A DNA stretch of 64,000 bases from positions 9,424,001 through 9,488,000 of the forward strand of contig NC_063280.1 in the NCBI RefSeq assembly GCF_910591885.1. Direction: 5' to 3'. The notes beneath the pieces are model-generated. The model did no database searches and was not told where the DNA came from. It was given only the letters and a program-made list of their open reading frames with translations. A program made the position numbers and the translations under genes. Below, one piece after another: positions 25,201-38,124 of this stretch (position 1 is its first letter; each line of letters opens with the position of its first letter). The DNA is from Bombus terrestris (lineage: Eukaryota > Arthropoda > Insecta > Hymenoptera > Apidae).

Positions 25201-28200
25201 CGATGGCTCGTTCTTAGACAAATTTTATCGACGTTTCGTAATATCAGGATTTTACCATAACGCGTGATCGAATTGTTACGATGTAGACTATTTCGCGTAA
25301 TAGTGGCGATACAGCTAACGTCGTTAGTTAATAAACTTGTACGCAGGAGGATAATATCAAACGATAATATTTCTCGAATTAAATTAATTTACTTTAGATT
25401 TTTAAGTGGCCGTTACGCGTTATTAAACCCTTTTGCGTTAAAAACATGGAATAAAAATACTAAGCGTACTTTAATTCCATTCTTCTTCAAACTTGAAACA
25501 AGCGATCATCTCGAAGCGATTATAATAATTTGGGGCCCCTCTACGAGCAATTTTTCAGTATCTTTTAATTCACCAAGCAGAAGGTATTTTCGAAGCGAGT
25601 TAATTGAGCCATCAGACAAGCGAAATGGACTTTTAATTTTGATTTCGTTGCGAAGGGTGCCGAGGAAAGTCGTAAAGAACCTTTAATGTCGGTAGATTAA
25701 TAAGTACGGTGGCAAAAAGGGTTATTTAATTGCGGCCCATTGGTGCGAAATTATTGGATTATTACGGTTCTAAAATTGAATGCAATACAATCACGGCAAT
25801 TAATCCGTCGTTGATTGCAAAGATGTTTAAAATCTGAAGCAAATGGCTGATGGCACAAAAGCGAGTACGAAAGCTTCTTTCGTTTTCCCTATGTTTCCTA
25901 CGATTTCCAATTACTCGACTTTATTATTAAAGAAGGTTATTATAAAAAAATGATCAAAGACGTGGCTGTCTAAATCGTAAAATATCTTTATTTTCGCTTA
26001 ATCGTGTTTTATACGAAACCCTATCGTACAATACGAAACGTACTAAACGATATTCTAACGAGAAGGAAGTTTCTTATAGTTCCGTGTTTTAATTATGATT
26101 TTCCAAAGATCTTGAGGAAGCGATCTTTTCTAAAATAATAGCTCGATCTTTCTCATGTAATTTACTGTCAGTTATCGAGCAATTATCGTTGGAATATGCA
26201 GCGTATACGTAACCTTATCTTAATCATCGATCGTACAACGATGGGATTCCGCGGATGATCGGTTTTCACGCGAAAACAGTATTCCATTAGCATAACCTAA
26301 TTAATCGATAATGCGCTGAATGGGCGAGAAAATCGAGCATAGAAGACGCACGAGTCGTTTAATTAACGCTACCATGGAAACGCGGCTACCCCATTACGCG
26401 TATTATTTCGTATCTTTATATGGAACGAATTAACTATTCTGTATTGCACGTTCACGCCGTTGTGAAAGCTTCCTTTTAACCAACGATCATCGCGAAACAC
26501 GATGCAACATTCGCCAGCTGAAACGTCTTACCATAATCTATGCGATTAAAATACCATAGAATCTTTATGGTAAGTTGGGCGGTGAAATGATGCGTTTCCT
26601 ACAAAATATTCATTCGCTATACATTTACGCGACAACAAAGTAAGTAAGTAAGTTTCCAGTCTTTTGTAATTCGAAATAAAATTGGTGAGGAAAACACTCG
26701 AGTGGGAAAAACACTTAGATGGAAGGTGGGTACGTTAAAAAGCTATGGAAAAAAGTGGTCTTTATTTTATGACCGTTTTGACGTTTTGTTTTGGCCAGCC
26801 AGTTTCCCTTAATTTTGTTTGCTCGATTTACTGCAATCTTCTTTCCACGTCGGCGGCGATTTCAATTGTCGTTTCACAGAAATCGCTTCCATTTATGGTT
26901 CGGCAAACAAACGTGTTCCTTCGAGCATTAGAAACGATTATACGTTAATTTCCACGATATGTATCCTGTAGTGGAAATATTATTTAAGACACAAATATTT
27001 TCTGTATATTATATCAACTAAGAACATCGACTGGCAACTTATAATTAATTGCGATAACTTGTCACGCTCGTTCGTTCGTGTATAAAAAAAATTTCAATTT
27101 CCTCCGCTTGATTAACAACTCGATCATAATATTTTCCTAAACAAAAGCGAAAAACGAAATCGAAATAAAATGTTCGCTCGGCCTTTAAATATTACAACGA
27201 GCGAGTAGTGGAGCCTCGATTTCGCGCTCAAATCATCTCGGTCTATATAGTTATTAGCCACGGTTCTTGCGAACAAAACCTCACCATCCCCCTTTAGCTC
27301 GTCCAGCAATTCCAATTAAGCGAGTGCTCAATTAGTCGAACGGGCGCCCATGATCTCGCACACCGTAGGACGCAACAAACGATGCTAACAGTATCAGTGT
27401 CGGGCCAGAAACTGGTCTCTAACAACGAGGTGTCGCCGAAAAGCAAAAACCGCCTGAACTCGTACGCGGTTGTAACTCTTCCCCTAATGATACGCTGTCC
27501 GTCTAATTACCAGACCCAAGGAATTAGAAGGGAAAGGTAAATGGCACCGGGTGATGCTGGTTTCGCGAGGATAGGCCATTGCCTGTAGCTCTCTGGCTAT
27601 CGTTGCTCTTTTCAGTAAACGTCGATCCGGCATCAATCAGAAGCAGCATGGTGCTCGTTAGTCGTGAACGCATGCCACGTGAAACAAAGTCCAGAAAAGT
27701 CGAGTCATAAGTCACTGGGCCGAATGACGTTTCGCTTTTAATCTAGGTCGATAACGTGACCATAAGATCGTCGGCCTCTTTCTCTATCTTTCTGTCTGCT
27801 GTTCAAGACGTATCGATTAGGCGACTCTGTTCCGTTTCTTCTTCTCGTCTCGGTCAATGGATGATGGACGAGCTTGCTTTGACTTAGAACGTAGGAGTGG
27901 CACGGTTGATCGGCATAGTCCGTGGACGTCGATATCTGATACGAGTCGGTTAAGTTGCTTTTTTCAGACCATCGTCAATGTAGGTAGTTTTGCAAGATTT
28001 AACGATGGTCGTTGAAACATCCGTTGATTCGGTCGAAGAAAGGTTAACGATTTTGAGTCGGTAGTCGAGGACCCAAGGAAATCTAATTAATAGCTTTGGA
28101 TACCGATATCCAGAAATAATCATTCTAGCGAACAATACCCGAACGATCGGTCCTAACGAAGTTGTATATGTGACTTGTATATATGTAATAATGAAAATTT

Positions 28201-29024
28201 AACGATCCACCTAACATCGTACATTTGAAAGTCTAATAATTACTGCGTTGAATCCTTATAGTCATTTTGAAGGATAGTAGAATATCACATATCCTATTTC
28301 CTACGTATATGTAATTGGAAATTCAGTGTTTGCGCATTTAGAATGGGACAAGGAACGGTACATCGGCGAGGAAATCGATTGCATCGATAGTAAATTTCAT
28401 TAAGTGACAGGAGACAGATAACGCGGCCCATATGCCAATTCGTTTCGCGTATTCGAAATGCCACTCTTGCCTCTGTTTAAGGGCATTATTACAGGATAAC
28501 CGTATGTTCACGAACTTATTGTGCAGGTCGCGGCTATTGTGTCACGGTGCTCGTACGTAACTACACGATGGCAATCCCGTATGGGAAACGACGGAAAAAA
28601 TAGACGCGCCTAAAATAGACCGAACGGTAAAACGACAGAGAACACACTGGATCTGCACTCGTGATGTTAATCGTTGCATTATCTTGAAAACAGGAGAGAT
28701 TTCGTAAGAAAGATTGTGAATCGTGCATTACGTAACACGGACTGCCTACCAAGATAGCGGTTAAATACGTGTAGTTACGTCGTTACATAATAAAAATGTG
28801 GTTTTGATTCTTGACGCGATTTAATTTAAGAAATAGAACTCCTTCTTCGTATTGCACTTATTTGTTCGTATAATTATACATACGTATACTCTGTAATACG
28901 AGATAATACTCCAAATAATTTTAGTAATCGCAATATATTTTCGTTAACAAAAAATCGTTTAACGCTTATCAATTTGCAAAGCAATAGCGATTATACCTGG
29001 TCGTATGAGATAAAAATAGAAATT
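25201..29024. other. Intronic sequence
   Basis: No gene is seen. It includes an RFX/X-box-like site at 26368-26381, a 10-base inverted repeat at 26527-26574 (CTTACCATAA...TTATGGTAAG), and several CpG-rich blocks (26.2-26.6 and 27.3-28.1 kb). Open frames are short and overlapping. Confidence 0.5.
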
Positions 29025-29043
29025 AAAAAAAAAAAAAAAAAAA
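29025..29043. repeat. A homopolymer next to the tRNA-like relic
   Basis: Nineteen A on the plus strand. Read on the minus strand it is a T run just after the 3' end of the tRNA-like relic, where a polymerase III terminator would sit. Confidence 0.9.
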
Positions 29044-29046
29044 GTT

Positions 29047-29090
29047 TGACAGCAGTAGGATTCGAACTCGCGACGATCTGGTCGCGCGAA
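29047..29090 (-). pseudogene. Degenerate 3' half of a leucine- or serine-type tRNA
   Basis: The minus strand reads GCGAGTTCGAATCCTACTGC and then TGTCAAA, keeping the B-box core GTTCGAATCC. The T stem (GCGAG against CCTAC) has two mismatches, and the D arm and anticodon arm cannot be found upstream. Its tail resembles the 3' part of the intact tRNA-Leu just over 100 bases away on the same strand, so a decayed tandem duplicate is the simplest reading. Origin from another long-variable-arm tRNA is possible. Confidence 0.65.
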
Positions 29091-29193
29091 TATCGCCGTG
29101 TTTGAGTATAACATAGTCTAAAATAATCGATAATTATAACAATGTAATTGCATTCAAACGTTTGTTATTGCATTTACAAAATGCAAAAGAATT

Positions 29194-29313
29194 TGTCAGA
29201 AGTGGGATTCGAACCCACGCCCTCAGAGAGGACCAGAACGCCCAGAACTCAGTTTTGAACTGAGAAGGTGAGAACCTTGAGTCTGGCGCCTTAGACCGCT
29301 CGGCCATCCTGAC
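29194..29313 (-). tRNA. tRNA-Leu, anticodon CAA, with a 37-base intron
   Basis: The minus strand begins GTCAGGATGGCCGAGCGGTC and ends CCCACTTCTGACA. The acceptor stem GTCAGGA pairs with TTCTGAC (one wobble), with discriminator A. The anticodon loop CTCAAGT has anticodon CAA, read after removing the intron at 29239-29275, which lies one base 3' of the anticodon. A long variable arm and the T arm GTGGGTTCGAATCCCAC follow. The mature RNA is 83 bases, normal for leucine. Introns at this place are typical of eukaryotic tRNA-Leu(CAA). The intron contains a hairpin, CTCAGTT-CAA-AACTGAG. A TTTT terminator lies at plus-strand 29185-29188. The gene is inside the giant intron, antisense to its host. A minus-strand open frame over it (29134-29325) is an artefact. 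Confidence 0.96.
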
Positions 29314-32300
29314 ATGTACGAGCATTCATTCGCTTTATGGATTATATCGATCTGAAATGAATCGATCGCTGTGGTTATACGAATATTTATTTTACGAAAT
29401 TTACGCGATATTAATTTAATCTGAATGCAAATCTTAATTGAATAAATTTTTTATTCCATGTAATCTTACACAGCATCAATAACCTCGGATCATTCGATTT
29501 TCAGTGTCGACTGCGTAGTCGGTATTGGTAGTCGCTTGTTCCACGCACTTCGTACAATTATTCGAATAAAATCGAATAACGAATAAAACTAAGGAATAAT
29601 TTTTACAAATAATTATTTACAAATAAACGTTGGGTTTTACACGCTATTTCTTATTCGTTTTTCGAAATAAAATTTGCCCAACTCTGGCTTTAACCCATCA
29701 CTACCAATACTATACATATAACATAAAGTATTAATAATATTATATTTACGCATACAATACGATATCAATAACGTTAAATTATACAATCGTCAGTCTCAAC
29801 TCATCGCTACCATATGATAATAATAAAGAAGAAAATAATATATCTATCTGTACAATATAACTGCATTAATTCGAGAGCGCTGAATCGTCAGCCTAAACCC
29901 ATCGCTACCAATACCACTCGTTCTCATTCGTTCTTATCTGAGTGCAAAGACCCAAACGCGGTACCTCTTCCGTCCCAAAAAAGAGAAGAAGCCGAACGTT
30001 ACAGACGAAGCGAAACGATACAGGAGGAGGGCACACGGTGGTTACGATTCATCGTGCACGTTCCTGCGGATCTCTGGCGGCCGAACCACCCACAACTCCG
30101 ACAATGGCGTGGGAGCAAAAGAGGTGTCAGTGGCCGTGGCATATCTCGAGTTTATTATACGGGTCGACCCATCTTGCTGGTTAGAATGGCCGTATCGAAG
30201 ACGCTCTCGTCATTACGACCTCGCAAGAGGAGGGTTTCTCGGATGGAGCCTATTTTACGAGCCACGAAGAATCGTCGCCTGGAAGAAGTTTCGTTGGTAT
30301 CCGGCCGTATTACTCAACGTCTTATGGGATCGTACGGGGGGCTCGTAAATCTCGTCGAATGATTGAGCGAACTACTAATCCGATATACCTATTCCAACGA
30401 AAAAAAAAAAAAGAAACTCGTGGAAAGTTAAGGAAAGATTTAACGCGATAGACGATACTGCGAACGGAATTCAAAGGGGAGATGGATGTAGACTCTTCAG
30501 GCGGTAGCTTCTGGATCTTTTAATTCTTGGGTTTTTCAAATTATGCTGCTTGGAATTTCGGAAATTTTGTAATATATTCGGTCGAAATTTCTTTACGAGT
30601 ATCGATGCTTCGTTTACTAATTTTAATGATTCAATCGCGGTGTTTATGACTCCTAAAGAAAACGATCGCCATACGCTCTGATACGTAAGAGGCAATTGAA
30701 AATAAATTCATATCTACAGAAGGAAATTGAGGGAATTAATCGTCGTTTGTTTTTATCACTGCGAAAAACAGGTTTTATGAAACGATCGAATCAATTGGAA
30801 TTTAATTAGGGACGCTTTAGAGGCAAGCGACGATAGTCTCGAGTGAAAGTGCGACGACAGAAAAGAAAAACCGTCGCCCTGGCGTACATGGAATTACAAG
30901 CGCGATAATTAGTCGTGAAAGTGTATTGGTAAAAAGTGTCTCATAAGAGAGGAATGTCTTTTCGCGCAATTATTCTCGAAAGATAAGAAAGAACGAAAGA
31001 AGAAGGACGTTAGTGGATATTTCCTCGTTTATTCTTCATCATAATCATGTTATCAATCTTCTGACTGCTATACGATCGGGAGAAATCGCGGTGACACGAC
31101 CGCCGGAAAAACTGTGTCTAACCGCGTCGATACTCGATACGTACCCGTAAACTCGCGTCGCACTTTTATCCAATTAACTTGACGCGTATCTCACGTTGTC
31201 TCCGAGGCACCGGTGTTATTTTACACCAGCCACTGGCCCAGATTTCTCTGCGCTCTATACGAACACGCTTTAAAACCCTATTCAGTGGGGTTAAAATCAC
31301 CAAACCGTGTCACGTGTATTTTTACACTCAAAATAATTCTAATCTCTCTCCATATCTGTCGTATCAAAAAAAGAAAAAAGAAAAGAAACATAAATCGTGT
31401 CATGAGATTTCCATCGAAGCAGCCAGTCCCCTTCTCCGTTATTTCATCGCACGGATCCTGCTCTTCAGTTTCGACTTTTCGCCACGGTTCCCTTGAAAGC
31501 GAATGAGGAACGCGTGGATTTATACCAGCAGGAAACATGGAAAAAAATATCTGTTCCTATAGCGTGACCGACGTGGAATGCCGAGATCTGGCTGGTTCGC
31601 GATCAAACGGATGAGAGAATCTGCAGCCTGGAGCTGCGACTAGACGCAACGTATGCAAAGATGTTATGCACCAGGCTATATCCAGCTGGCTACTTGCGCG
31701 TTCCGAGGTGAACAAACTCTCGCTACTTTTCTTCCTCTTCTTTCCATATACCTGTCTCTTTTAATATTGCAATACTTATATTCATCTGTAGCGAGCTACG
31801 CTTATTTTATCACAAATAAACGGCAAACTAATAGAGTTTGCCTTCTTCTTTCTCCCGTGTTCTCCCAGTTAGATTGTAAAAACTGAATGAGGGAATACGC
31901 TTGGAAATTGTTGTCGTGCTCCGTGTAGCTATATGAGCTGTCGTTTTCATTTACGGAATTAAATTGCAGACGTTAGGTACACAGGGCTGAAAGATCGATC
32001 GTGGGAAAGGTTGCGAGGGTAATTTGGATTTGTATATTATGCGATAGAACGTTGATAGAAAGGTTGTGAAATTAGTAAGAAAGATATAATGTAATTATTT
32101 TTTACAGCTGGAGTAGAAGTATCTTCTATATGAGATAATACAAAAGATCTTCTTTTATTTCTAACATAATTTTCCACGTTCGTTTATTATAATTTAATTT
32201 CCTCTCGAATTGACTTGGAAGCATAGAAATTCGAAGAAACAATAAATCATAACTCTTGCGTAGACTCGCACGTAAGAGTCTACGTAAATAACAATATAAC

Positions 32301-32589
32301 GCTATTCGTGAAAATAATCAGACACGCCAAAGTAGAATACGTATAAACCTTTCTCTCGAAGAAACAGCTTGTGCAACAACAGCTTTGTATTCAATTTCAC
32401 GAGACGACTATCTTTCGTAGAAGCTACACCAGTAACTATTCATAGATACAATTATTAATCCAACTGGAACGTTTATTCAAGCCCTCTAAATAATATCGTC
32501 GATATTATAGTATGCTATAGAAGACGCGTACACGTTCACGTACATGTAGGTATATTCAAAGCAGGATCATTTTCAAAGACGATAACCAC
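29314..32589. other. Intronic sequence with a degenerate ~97-base repeat
   Basis: No gene is seen. The motif CATCRCTACCA recurs at about 29695, 29802 and 29900, each with similar upstream sequence. The open frame at 29814-30362 starts in this repeat and shows no domain. The remainder is ordinary AT-rich intron. Confidence 0.5.
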
Positions 32590-33768
32590 TTATCAGGCTG
32601 GAAGTCCTGCGGGGTGGACGTGGTCATCTTACGGCGTGTACGTGAGATAATGGCGAAGCTGCTGGCAACTTCTGACGTTGATTCTCTTTTTGGCCGTAAA
32701 TCGGCGGCCCCTTAGAAGCCGCGATAAATTACTTTACGCCTGAATCGGGGCTAACGCCATGGAATCCCGTGGAAATGCACGGCGTACAGAGTTCCTGTAT
32801 AGCGTTCGTTTTGTTCGCGGGTATCGTTCCAAGTGGCTTAATGACTGTGGCACAGGGATCGGTAACGAGGCCGAAGTTATGGTTGATAACGCGATTCTTC
32901 GAAAATTTTATGAGCCATCTTACGTTTCTACGAGATTTCTACAAGTGTTCGAATACATTCGTGAACAACCGTGCCTAATACGATCTAACTACCTGTCAAT
33001 TATATTGTTATCAGGATAGAAATACTCGAGGGGATGATGAGAATCGGATGAATGTGCATTATGGTGTTGCTAGATCCGTCTAAACGGATACGCGTTGGAA
33101 CTGGTTTCAACCTCGCACGGAACGTTTCGTACGCGGTTCCTCGAGCCCTTAATCCGACATGCAGATGCGTTATCCGGCAAAAGGGATCTTTATACTACTA
33201 GGGAGGTTCGTCGCATTATGCGCTGCGTATTCGCTACCGTAAATCTGCCAACAAGGCTCGCCGGTTGTCAATTATTTCGTTATCAGCGTGATAAATCGAC
33301 ACTGTTCGCCGGGACAATTGTCGATTGGCTGGTTATCGCGCCGGTTCCATCTGCCACTTGTCAGTTGTTCGCTCGACTTCGTTATCAGGTTAACCCATAT
33401 TGATAACGAGTGGCGAAAAAGAAGAACGCGTAACGGCGTACACTTTCGCTGCTACAGAAATTAGACTTTTGATTATCGATTAATTAAATTCCTCAACGAA
33501 ACTTCGTTATCATCGTCGATGATGAACACGTCATATTCGATTTGATGCTCTTGGAATCTTCAATAGCGATATTCCGGTAAACATGCTTCGAACATAAATT
33601 GCATTCTGATTGCAATTATGAAACAAATGCAGACGTACGATCACTCGACGGAATGTTTGCCACGCGTGAAACGATTTCGCGAATTCGAAAGGACACGATG
33701 GCAGTGTGCCAGGACCCCCTCGATTCTAATCTCCGCTACCAAGCAATCGCCAATTACCTCGTTATCAG
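32590..33768. promoter_or_regulatory. Candidate enhancer: GATA-site cluster with repeated CAATTA-N4-GTTATCAG
   Basis: This block has many WGATAA-type sites in about 1.2 kb: CTTATCAG at 32590, GTTATCAG at 33007, 33279, 33381 and 33761, GTTATCAT at 33507, TGATAA at 33289 and 33401. Three GTTATCAG sites are preceded by CAATTA at exactly four bases (32997-33014, 33269-33286, 33751-33768), a homeodomain-type core beside a GATA-type core. About one WGATAA site would be expected by chance in this length at equal base frequencies. The sequence around the repeats is not otherwise obviously duplicated. Enhancer function is inference; the site pattern is directly visible. Confidence 0.45.
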
Positions 33769-36700
33769 ACCGAGTGTCAGCCACGTAATACGAATAATAG
33801 TAGAAGCATCGGCCGAGATAAATCTGTATCAGTTTACCCCGGCAATGCCGCGCATTCGAACGGATGCGGTGGAACTGGTTTTCTTCACGGCGATAAAAGT
33901 TCCTCCGCGGATCCGTTGAACGGAAGAGGGACTGTTGTTTTGGTCGAGGTGCAACCGCTATGAAAAGCCTTCAACACTTTTATAAGAACGCTAAGCGTTT
34001 AAATACCGTGGAACGCTATTGAAGCCCGACACGAAACGAACAGACTTTAGAAACGACTTGCGTTTCACGGTGCCCATTTATTTCGCGATGACAGACGATT
34101 AAAGGATTTGACGAGGGGCGTGGATATGTGGAACGATCTTTCTGCGTATAACGTACGTTTTGGTTAATAACGACCAGAAAGTACAGAGTAGGAATAACAA
34201 TGGAGACGCGTATGACATTCGAGACGGAGATAATGTAAGATAATTTCAATTTATGTTAGAAATAAATCTTTCAGTTTTTATTTCTTAACTCTTCCTTTTC
34301 TCGTTCCTTCTGAGAAGTTATATTAACTTCAAGCATCCTCTGTGTCATCCTGTTCCCAAGATTTTAATCGGTCTTTCTCAAATTTCCTCGTTGACGAGTC
34401 TACGCGATAGTAAAAAAATGAAAAAGTGAATTTTTGAATTTCTTTAGCGGTCAACTAAGCACAGCTTGTTCTACGAATTCTTGAAATTACTTCTCCATGA
34501 GAATTTCAAAATGTTTTATTGATTATTGATCGAATTAATGTTTAATCAAAATGTTCGATTCAACATGGTTGAAAAATTCATCCGATCAATGGCTAAACAA
34601 ATGCTTCATACACGATGAATTTTATTGGGCAATGGTCTGATTTAAGGGGGAACGATACGAGGAATAAACAACGTCGCGAGTAAAGGTAGTAGCTCGATAA
34701 TGTCTTCACGGTGAAGCATGACGGTGCCAAGGATGTTAATGTAACCACGAAGACCAAGAACGACGAGGACGCCGACTAACTTGTGATCCCTGGTCGGGTC
34801 GTCGTGACCCGGCTTACATTAACTTCTGACTGCTTCTCTGCTTCTTTGCGTCTCTGTTCTCCTCTTAAAGTCAGTTCACACTGCTCTGATAAGATCGACG
34901 CGCCAGAATGTCACGCGTCATAAATATTCCAATAAAACGTCGCAGCTGCGAGGAGACCAAGCGAAGCAATTTGGTCGTATGCATTCGAGAAAATTGAATT
35001 TCGACGCGAGATAAATGGAACTGCATAAACGTTCAACCGTGGAATAGAAACAGTGAAATAATCGAAATGAATATTACTCGAGGAATATCGATTCGGGCGA
35101 ATAATAGATTAAGTCGAATCGAAGAAAGATTAGAAACTTAAAAAATCAGATTAATGGACTGATTTATCAGCATCGAGGCTTCCGGGTGTGTGCAATGTCT
35201 TTACCGGTGTTCTGCGAGCATTGCAATTGGATAAAAATGTTCTTGGAGGCAATGGGGTAATTTTTCTTCTGCTATCCTTTCAAATCGATTCCTCTGATTC
35301 TGTTAAGAAGATAATGCGCACGGATCTAGTGATTTATCTAGTGATTTATCCAGTAATTTCCTAGGATTTTTGAGCAAGGTAACCTAACATGGTAGACGAC
35401 TGCCATTCTCCATTCGAAATCTTTCTCCGCCTTCTCCTTGGTAAGGCGGTTTCTCCGTTATTCTATCAGCGCATAAATTGTTTCCATTTAAACAAAACAA
35501 GGAAACTATCTATAAAATATATGAATAGACGAAGGAAAGGAAGGAATTGGTATTTAATATTCCTAGCAACCTGCAACTTATCTTAAACTCGCGCGTGAGT
35601 AGATTGAATATAAACTAAACTTGTTTCTTCAACATACATATTTATATTTTGCATAGTAAAAAGTTGAACCCTTCGTATGGCAAACATGGCGAATATGGAA
35701 GATTGAATTTTTCAATATGCAAAATAATAAATCTTACGACGATACGAATGTGTTTCTATTCCATTCACGTGTGGGTAGAACTTTAAGATCTATAAAAGGG
35801 TTCTGTTGCTCCGTTGGCATGAAACGCACGCATGCATCAACGGACACTCGACGCGAGTTCACGTGCGTGTCTTCACTTCCTTGATCTCCATCGAGTCTCT
35901 TGCTACGCTCCTTGCTTAGGGCTGACAGTTATTATACGCTTAATCATTGTTTATCATTCCATGGTGTTTACAGTGCACATAATCCTGCCGTAAGAACCGT
36001 GATACGAATCGCGTTAATGGTGTTTCTAACGGGAAGCTGATCTTCATCCATATTTTTATATCTTTTATGATTAGAATGACAATTCCTCGCTTCTCCTCCA
36101 TTATATTTATCGTAGTATTTTTACGGATGAGAAATCCTACTCGTTATCCTTTTTTTCGACGCAGGTTCAAGTTCTCTATGGAAAAAGACACCTTTCGATG
36201 TTCTTCCTTATTTTTGTATTTCATATTTTCTAGGAAAATAAACGAACACACACTACCCATATCATTTATATTAATCTGTAATGAAATTCCGAATAATATA
36301 ATTTTTCTCCACCAGTCGCAAACATCCCAAATATTAAACATCCCTGTGACTCGTTGCCAATCAGCAGATTGGATAAAGTCACTGTCGGGCATCAACGACC
36401 TGGACAAGAATCCTGTTCAAATTAAATTCCGCATAAAAAATCTCTCCGCCAGTCCGAAACATTCCAGATCGTAATATAAACGCGTGAAACATAAAACGTC
36501 GAGGGGCAGTTCTCAAATGAAATTCTCGGTTGGTTCGCGGATAAATTCCTTACGCCACGCCGCCGCACCGTACTTCGGCGTGAACACCGTCTTAATCCCC
36601 CGTGAGATTGGCCAGCCGGTGAGACGAGAGTAAATCGTTGACATTGCGATTGACCTTTGGCAATCAACCGGGTGACCATTGCGCAGCCGACGATACTCGC

Positions 36701-36991
36701 GGTTGTTTCATTATAAAGACACCGCTAATCAAGTACGTCCGATCGCGAGATGAGATGCAAGCTGGTCTTCTATTAGCTGTGCCAGAGCCAGGGTGGAGAT
36801 ACGTCGTAAATTGAATGCTCGTTCGCGAGGAAAAAATTCAATCTGGTAATCGAGGGTAATATTCTGGGTAATTGGATACAGAGTAGGTATTTAATTGACT
36901 GCCTGTTCTATACGAGGATTTGGTATCAGCGTGTACGTGCTTCTTCCATAATTAACAATTTTTCTCTTTGTTTTTCTATCTTTTTCTTTTC

Positions 36992-37011
36992 TTTTTTTTT
37001 TTTTTTTTTTT
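36992..37011. repeat. T homopolymer
   Basis: Twenty T in a row, following other T-rich sequence. Confidence 0.95.
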
Positions 37012-38105
37012 GAAATTACGGTGACCAGTTTCTCGTCAATTTCAACTCAACGATAATTTGAGACATCAGAGCGAATACTTTAAGCGAAAGAATAGAATTT
37101 TCTAGGGTTAACCGGTGAACGTGCAAATTGCGTAGACTTTAAGAAAAACATGGAATTGCTTTAAAGGGCTAACGACTTCATTAGTATACTTCTTCGAAAT
37201 ATTTACTCTTAATCGCTTTGTATTCCTTAAACGTCGTTGTGTGAAATTTTGCTGCCCTTTTTCCATCAGAAGGTTTCCAATTTATCGCATTCGCTTACCC
37301 CGAAGACTACTCGTTAGCGTGTAAGTTACCGGGATTGAATTTTTTTATGACGATAGAGACGTTGCCCTAAAGCATTCCATAACCACATGTTCCAGTGCTT
37401 AATTTTTAATTCCTTAGCACGAGGCGAAGCGAAACGCGATCGTCTGCATCGAACAGCTAGCATCATCTAACGGTAACGGCACCCGTTAAGCTGCGGTTAC
37501 GGTTGACGGTCCCCAAGACCGGCATCGAGTTATGGTAATGCTCGCCGCGTAATCAACATGCGAAAAGGCTACTTACAGTGGCCGGACTGATGTACAGGCG
37601 GCTTCCTGGAGAATCTACGACTACTTTCAATAATTGAAGCAAAGTGAATTCAGCAATTTGGGGAATATTAAGCCTTTGCATAGGTCCAAATCGTTGTTAT
37701 TATTTTAAAACGAAAATTTAATAACACTAAAAACCGTAAAAATCAGTCCAGTGAAAGTAAGGATTCTCGTTTTTTTTTCAATGATTATTCGATTTAGATT
37801 GTAATTTTTAACGATTCGTAAATCGCTGAATTTGAGAAAGGACGATAAACGTTAAAAAAGGAAGACACGTGGGTGTTGTTGGAAAGATTTTTGTGACCTA
37901 ACGACGAATCGAATAGATTCAAATTCAATATAAAATAGCCAGAAGAGATACGTGAACCAATGAAATTGTTGTTTCATGGACTTTAGGTTCTTCTCTACGT
38001 GGGTGTTTGTTTAAAACCACGTGGATAATAGAATCGGATGTCGGACGTGAGTCAGCAAAAGAGCACTGAGAATAGGAATGGGCTATAAAGATCCTTAGAT
38101 TGTTC

Positions 38106-38124
38106 TTTTTTTTTTTTTTTTTTT
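38106..38124. repeat. T homopolymer
   Basis: Nineteen T in a row. Confidence 0.95.

Noticed and set aside
29134..29325. Minus-strand 63-codon open frame starting MLVHVRMAERSKAP
   Set aside because: It is the tRNA-Leu gene read as protein; the tRNA structure explains the sequence completely.
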